A stretch of DNA of 8,487 nt from Acetobacteraceae bacterium (GTDB lineage Bacteria; Pseudomonadota; Alphaproteobacteria; Acetobacterales; Acetobacteraceae), in NCBI GenBank assembly GCA_027323595.1, contig DAHWBL010000511.1:1-8487 (forward strand). The letters run 5' to 3'. The stretch's first letter is position 1. Every line of letters begins with the position of its first letter. The translations under genes were made by a program, and so were the position numbers. This document shows, piece by piece, positions 5,000-8,487 of this stretch. The notes beneath the pieces were generated by a model, which worked only from the letters and a program-made list of their open reading frames with translations, did no database searches and was not told the origin of the DNA.

Positions 5000-7180
5000 T
5001 CATTGCAGCCAGTTCGGCAGGAACGCCTCGTGCGCGCCCCGGCACGCCCGCACCGATATCGTGATGCCGCCGGCCAGAGTCAAATCCGTGCCGGCGCACC
5101 GCCCGAGCCGCCGCGCGGCAATTCCCGCCGCCGCCGCACGGTCCAGCAGCGCCGGCGCATCGGCCACCGCCAGGACATAGCGCGCCTGGTCCTCGCCGAA
5201 CCAGAATTCATGCGCGCCCATGCCCTCGGGGGCTGCGTCGAGCGCGAGCCCGGTATCGCCGGCCATCGCCATCTCGGCCAGCGCCACCAGCAGCCCGCCA
5301 TCGGACACGTCGTGGCAGGCGACGACCCGGCCGGCGAGAATTTCACCGCGCACGAAATCCCCGTTCGCCCGCTCCGCCGCCAAATCCACCGGCGGCGGCG
5401 GCCCATCCTCGCGCCCGGCGATCTCGCGCAGCCACAGCGACTGCCCGAGCCAGCCCGCGGTTGCGCCGATCAGCACCAGCTCATCGCCGGCACCAGGGGC
5501 GATCCCAACCGCGAGCGCTGCGTCATCGATCACCCCGAGCCCGCCGATCGCCGGCGTCGGCAAAATCGATTGTCCGTCGGTCTCGTTGTACAGGCTCACA
5601 TTTCCCGAAACCACCGGGAAATCGAGCGCCCGGCACGCCGCCCCCATGCCGGCGATGGCGGCGACGAACTGCCCCATGATCTCGGGCTTCTCGGGATTGC
5701 CGAAATTCAGATTGTCGGTGACCGCGAGCGGCCGCGCGCCGGTCGCGGTGATGTTGCGCCAGGCTTCGGCCACCGCCTGCGCGCCGCCCACCTGCGGGTC
5801 CGCCAGGCAATAGCGCGGGGTGCAGTCGGTGGTGAGTGCCAGCGCGCGCCGGCTGCCATCCAGCCGCACGATCGCCGCATCCGCCGCCCCCGGCCGCTTC
5901 ACCGTCTGGCCGCCGACGGTGCTGTCATACTGGTCCCAGATCCAGCGCCGCGAGCACAGATCGGGGCACCCCACCAGCCGCAGCAGCGCCGCCTCGATGC
6001 CCAGCGGGTCCGCCACCGGCCCGAGCGGCGCGCGCGGCACCGGCGGCAGATGCGGGCGCGTGTACAGCGGCGCCGCCTCGGCCAGCGGATCGAGCGGAAT
6101 ATCCACCTCGACCACCCCGGCATGAACCGCCACGAACCGGCCGGTGTCGGTGATCCGCCCGATCACCGCGAAGGCCAGCTCCCATTTCTCGAAGATCGCC
6201 CGCGCCATCGCCTCGGCGCCGGGGCGCAGCACGATCAGCATGCGCTCCTGGCTTTCCGACAGCAGCATCTCATAGGCGGACATGCCGGTCTCGCGCTGCG
6301 GCACCGCGTCCATGTCCAGCTCGATGCCCACGCCGCCCTTGCCGGCCATCTCGACCGCCGAGCTGGTGAGGCCGGCCGCCCCCATGTCCTGGATCGCCAC
6401 GATCGCGTCGGTGGCCATCAATTCGAGGCACGCCTCGATGAGCAGCTTTTCGGTGAACGGATCGCCCACCTGCACGGTCGGCCGCTTTTCTTCCGCGTCG
6501 GCGCCGAATTCCGCGCTGGCCATGGTCGCGCCATGGATGCCGTCGCGCCCGGTGCGGCTGCCGACATAGACCACCTGGTTGCCGATGCCCGCCGCGGCGG
6601 ACAGGAAAATCCGGTCGGCCGGCGCGATCCCCACGGTCATCGCGTTGACCAGCGGATTGCCGTTATAGGCCGGATGAAAATTCACCTCGCCGCCGACGGT
6701 GGGCACGCCGACGCAATTGCCGTAGCCACCGATCCCGCGCACCACCCCGTCCACCACCCGCCTGGTCACCGCCAGGCCCGGATCGCCGAAGCGCAGCGCG
6801 TTGAGGTTGGCGATCGGGCGCGCGCCCATGGTGTACACGTCGCGCAGAATGCCACCCACCCCGGTCGCCGCGCCCTGATAGGGCTCGATGAAGCTCGGAT
6901 GGTTGTGGCTCTCCATCTTGAAGATCGCGGCGAGCCCGTCGCCGATCGCCACCACCCCGGCATTCTCGCCCGGCCCGTGGATCACCCACGGCGCGGTGGT
7001 CGGCAGGGTGCGCAGCCACACGCGCGAGGATTTGTAGGAGCAATGCTCGGACCACATCACGCTGAACACGCCAAGCTCGGCGAGCGTGGGGGTGCGCCCC
7101 ATGATCGCCAGCACGGTGGCGAATTCCTCGGCGCTCAGCCCGAAGGAGCGTGCCAGCGCCGCATCGACAGGCTGCGCCAT
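5000..7180 (-). CDS. purL: Phosphoribosylformylglycinamidine synthase subunit PurL
   Basis: The 726-residue synthetase subunit of FGAM synthase, converting FGAR, ATP and glutamine-derived ammonia to FGAM in step 4 of IMP synthesis. It is the small PurL type that requires PurS and PurQ. Seen directly: SVMWSEHCSYKSS with the family His46, HGPGENAGVVAIGDG (68-82), KMESHNHPS (88-96) and PYQGAATGVGGI in the ATP/metal region, QDMGAAGLTSS, NLNFGNPEKPEIMGQF and SGNVSLYNET in the second half-repeat, then CHDVSDGGLLVALAEMA near the C-terminus. The start is the ATG at 7180, which shares one base with the purQ stop (TGATG). The frame is open for a further 146 codons upstream, but that part is purQ read out of frame. 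An antisense frame covers most of the gene and is a GC-bias shadow. Confidence 0.98.
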   Translation of the reverse strand: MAQPVDAALARSFGLSAEEFATVLAIMGRTPTLAELGVFSVMWSEHCSYKSSRVWLRTLPTTAPWVIHGPGENAGVVAIGDGLAAIFKMESHNHPSFIEPYQGAATGVGGILRDVYTMGARPIANLNALRFGDPGLAVTRRVVDGVVRGIGGYGNCVGVPTVGGEVNFHPAYNGNPLVNAMTVGIAPADRIFLSAAAGIGNQVVYVGSRTGRDGIHGATMASAEFGADAEEKRPTVQVGDPFTEKLLIEACLELMATDAIVAIQDMGAAGLTSSAVEMAGKGGVGIELDMDAVPQRETGMSAYEMLLSESQERMLIVLRPGAEAMARAIFEKWELAFAVIGRITDTGRFVAVHAGVVEVDIPLDPLAEAAPLYTRPHLPPVPRAPLGPVADPLGIEAALLRLVGCPDLCSRRWIWDQYDSTVGGQTVKRPGAADAAIVRLDGSRRALALTTDCTPRYCLADPQVGGAQAVAEAWRNITATGARPLAVTDNLNFGNPEKPEIMGQFVAAIAGMGAACRALDFPVVSGNVSLYNETDGQSILPTPAIGGLGVIDDAALAVGIAPGAGDELVLIGATAGWLGQSLWLREIAGREDGPPPPVDLAAERANGDFVRGEILAGRVVACHDVSDGGLLVALAEMAMAGDTGLALDAAPEGMGAHEFWFGEDQARYVLAVADAPALLDRAAAAGIAARRLGRCAGTDLTLAGGITISVRACRGAHEAFLPNWLQ

Positions 7181-7872
7181 CACGCCACCAGCGCCGCGGC
7201 CAGGCTGTCGAACAGCGGCCGCCCGTCCACCCCGCCCAGCAGCGGGTCCACCAGGTCCTCGGGGTGCGGCATCAGCCCCAGCACCCGCGCGTTGTCGCTG
7301 TAAATGCCCGCGATCGCGCGCGCGCTGCCGTTCAAATTCGCCGCCGCGCTGGTCTTGCCGTCCGCATCGACATAGCGAAACGCCACCCTGCCCTCGCCTT
7401 CCAACCGATCCAGCGTGTCGGCATCGGCGGTGTAGTTGCCATCGCCATGCGCCATCGGCGCGCGAAACACCTCGCCCGCCGCCCATCTGGAGGTGAACAC
7501 CGTGTCCGCCCGCTCCACCCGCAGAAAACAATCCATCGACAGGAACCGCAGCCCGGCATTGCGCAGCAGCGCGCCCGGCAGCAGCCCGGCCTCGGTCAGA
7601 ATCTGAAATCCGTTGCACACACCAAGCACATAGCCGCCGCGCCGGGCGTGCGCGGCCACCGCGCCCATCACCGGCGAATGCGCCGCCATCGCGCCACAGC
7701 GCAGATAGTCGCCATAGGAAAACCCGCCCGGCAGCACCAGCAGATCGAGCCCGGCCAGATCGGTCTCATGGTGCCACACCAGCCGCGGCGCCTGGCCGAA
7801 ACACGATTCGATCGCGATCGCCATGTCGCGCTCGCGATTGATGCCGGGAAAGACGACGATGCCGGCGCGCAT
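7180..7872 (-). CDS. purQ: Phosphoribosylformylglycinamidine synthase subunit PurQ (glutaminase)
   Basis: A 230-residue class I glutamine amidotransferase that releases ammonia from glutamine for PurL. Seen directly: RAGIVVFPGINRERDM at the start, LPGGFSYGDYLRCG, the nucleophile elbow LGVCNGFQ with catalytic Cys86, and the His203/Glu205 pair in LMPHPEDL. Length fits the family. The ATG at 7872 shares one base with the purS stop (TGATG), and GGAGG sits four bases upstream. A GTG one codon earlier (7875) would leave only one base to that Shine-Dalgarno sequence and is less likely. The overlaps on both sides suggest coupled translation and balanced subunit amounts. Confidence 0.97.
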   Translation of the reverse strand: MRAGIVVFPGINRERDMAIAIESCFGQAPRLVWHHETDLAGLDLLVLPGGFSYGDYLRCGAMAAHSPVMGAVAAHARRGGYVLGVCNGFQILTEAGLLPGALLRNAGLRFLSMDCFLRVERADTVFTSRWAAGEVFRAPMAHGDGNYTADADTLDRLEGEGRVAFRYVDADGKTSAAANLNGSARAIAGIYSDNARVLGLMPHPEDLVDPLLGGVDGRPLFDSLAAALVA

Positions 7873-8120
7873 CACGCCTCCGTCGGGATATGCACCGAGA
7901 AACTCTCGATCACCGGATTGGCGAGCAGCCGGCGCGCCATCTCGGTGGCCCGCGCGCGGGCGCGTTCGGGATCGGTCTCGGCCAGTTCCAGCTCGATCAG
8001 CTTGCCGGCCCGCACCTCGCCGATGCCGCCGAACCCCAGGGTGGTGAGCGCCTGGCCGATCGCGCGCCCCTGCGGGTCGAGCACGCCGTCCTTCAGCATG
8101 ACGGTGACGGCGACCTTCAC
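7872..8120 (-). CDS. purS: Phosphoribosylformylglycinamidine synthase subunit PurS
   Basis: An 82-residue PurS, the small subunit that bridges PurQ and PurL and is needed for ammonia transfer in the three-part FGAM synthase. Seen directly: MKVAVTVMLKDGVLDPQGRA, then ALTTLGFGGIGEVRAGKLIEL and a C-terminal ARRLLANPVIESFSVHI, all typical of the family. The start codon is GTG (8120-8118), supported by GGAGA seven bases upstream and by alignment to the family N-terminus; the next in-frame ATG would remove the first seven residues, including the conserved first strand. It begins 13 bases after the purC stop and ends in a one-base overlap with purQ. Confidence 0.96.
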   Translation of the reverse strand: MKVAVTVMLKDGVLDPQGRAIGQALTTLGFGGIGEVRAGKLIELELAETDPERARARATEMARRLLANPVIESFSVHIPTEA

Positions 8121-8133
8121 AGCATCGTCTCCA

Positions 8134-8487
8134 TCATTGCATCAACTCGGGACCCTTCAGGTCCCGCACCCCGGCCTCGGGCAGAATCCCCAACCGGCGC
8201 GCGACTTCCTGGTAGGCCTCCTCGACCCGGCCCAGATCGCGGCGGAACCGGTCCTTGTCCATCTTCTCGTTGGTCTTGGCGTCCCACAGCCGGCAATTAT
8301 CGGGGCTGATCTCGTCGGCGAGGACGACGCGCATCTCCTCCTCCTCCCACAGCCGGCCATACTCCACCTTGAAATCGACCAGGGTGATGCCGACGCCCAG
8401 GAACAGCCCGGTGAGGAAATCGTTCACCCGCAAGGTCAGCGAGACGATGTCGTCGAGGTCCTGCGTCGTCGCCCAGCCGAACGCGGT
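8134..8487 (-). CDS. purC: SAICAR synthase PurC, C-terminal part (5' end beyond window)
   Basis: The last 117 residues of phosphoribosylaminoimidazole-succinocarboxamide synthase, which joins aspartate to CAIR using ATP (the step after AIR carboxylation). Seen directly: TAFGWATTQDLDDI at the window edge, the PurC signature TLVDFKVEYG, ADEISPDNCRLWDAKTNEKMDKDRFR with the conserved DEISPD and RLWD motifs, and the C-terminal EEAYQEVARRLGILP. The frame is open up to the last base, so the N-terminal half lies outside. The TTG at 8433 is an internal leucine, not a start. It appears to be the promoter-proximal gene visible here of the pur-bolA-grxD run; any promoter lies outside the window. Confidence 0.97.
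   Translation of the reverse strand, partial: TAFGWATTQDLDDIVSLTLRVNDFLTGLFLGVGITLVDFKVEYGRLWEEEEMRVVLADEISPDNCRLWDAKTNEKMDKDRFRRDLGRVEEAYQEVARRLGILPEAGVRDLKGPELMQ

Noticed and set aside
4892..7303. 803-codon open frame on the + strand opposite purL, purQ and bolA
   Set aside because: It is antisense to three clear genes, is extremely rich in Arg/His/Pro/Gly with no recognisable domain, and is the usual by-product of strong third-position GC bias.
7181..7618. N-terminal extension of purL
   Set aside because: The frame is open for another 146 codons, but they lie within purQ and have no PurL homology; the ATG at 7180 gives the family N-terminus.
1..8487. CRISPR array, tRNA/rRNA genes, transposase or integrase, toxin-antitoxin pair, defence system
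   Set aside because: No spaced direct repeats, no tRNA-like cloverleaf and no such protein motifs were seen on either strand.

Overview
The window is GC-rich bacterial chromosome (apart from one AT-richer block) that looks like an alphaproteobacterium, most likely Acetobacteraceae/Rhodospirillales. This rests on two gene orders that I recall as recurrent in that class: methyltransferase <-> comF-grxC-DUF1178, and purC-purS-purQ-purL-bolA-grxD. The taxonomic call is inference from protein style and gene order; no rRNA or other marker is present.

Layout. (1) 1-277, + strand: the 3' end of moaA (molybdenum cofactor biosynthesis). (2) About 298-1783: an accessory-looking block, visibly richer in A/T than everything else. 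It holds an A/T-rich inverted repeat, an imperfect hairpin, one minus-strand gene for an exported beta-propeller (WD40-like) protein of unknown function, and a perfect 11-bp hairpin at the far side. (3) 1839-2711, - strand: a SAM-dependent methyltransferase of the NDUFAF5/BioC-like type, divergent from (4) a + strand group comF - grxC - DUF1178 (2726-4347). (5) 4373-8487, - strand: a tight purine operon purC (partial) - purS - purQ - purL running into bolA - grxD.

How the genes work together. PurS, PurQ and PurL are the three subunits of formylglycinamidine ribonucleotide (FGAM) synthase, and PurC catalyses a later step of the same IMP pathway. TGATG overlaps at purS/purQ and purQ/purL suggest translational coupling. 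BolA and GrxD (monothiol CGFS glutaredoxin) are classical partners that share a [2Fe-2S] cluster; they appear to be co-transcribed with the pur genes. The + strand group carries the dithiol glutaredoxin GrxC, so two glutaredoxin classes lie convergently about 0.55 kb apart.

Most of the window is ordinary, conserved housekeeping sequence. I found no clear evidence of a new multi-gene system. The places that merit a second look are the AT-richer propeller-gene block with hairpins on both sides, the Asp-to-Asn change in the ComF PRPP loop, and the 14-bp divergent interval with no evident ribosome binding sites. I saw no tRNA, rRNA, CRISPR array, transposase or integrase.
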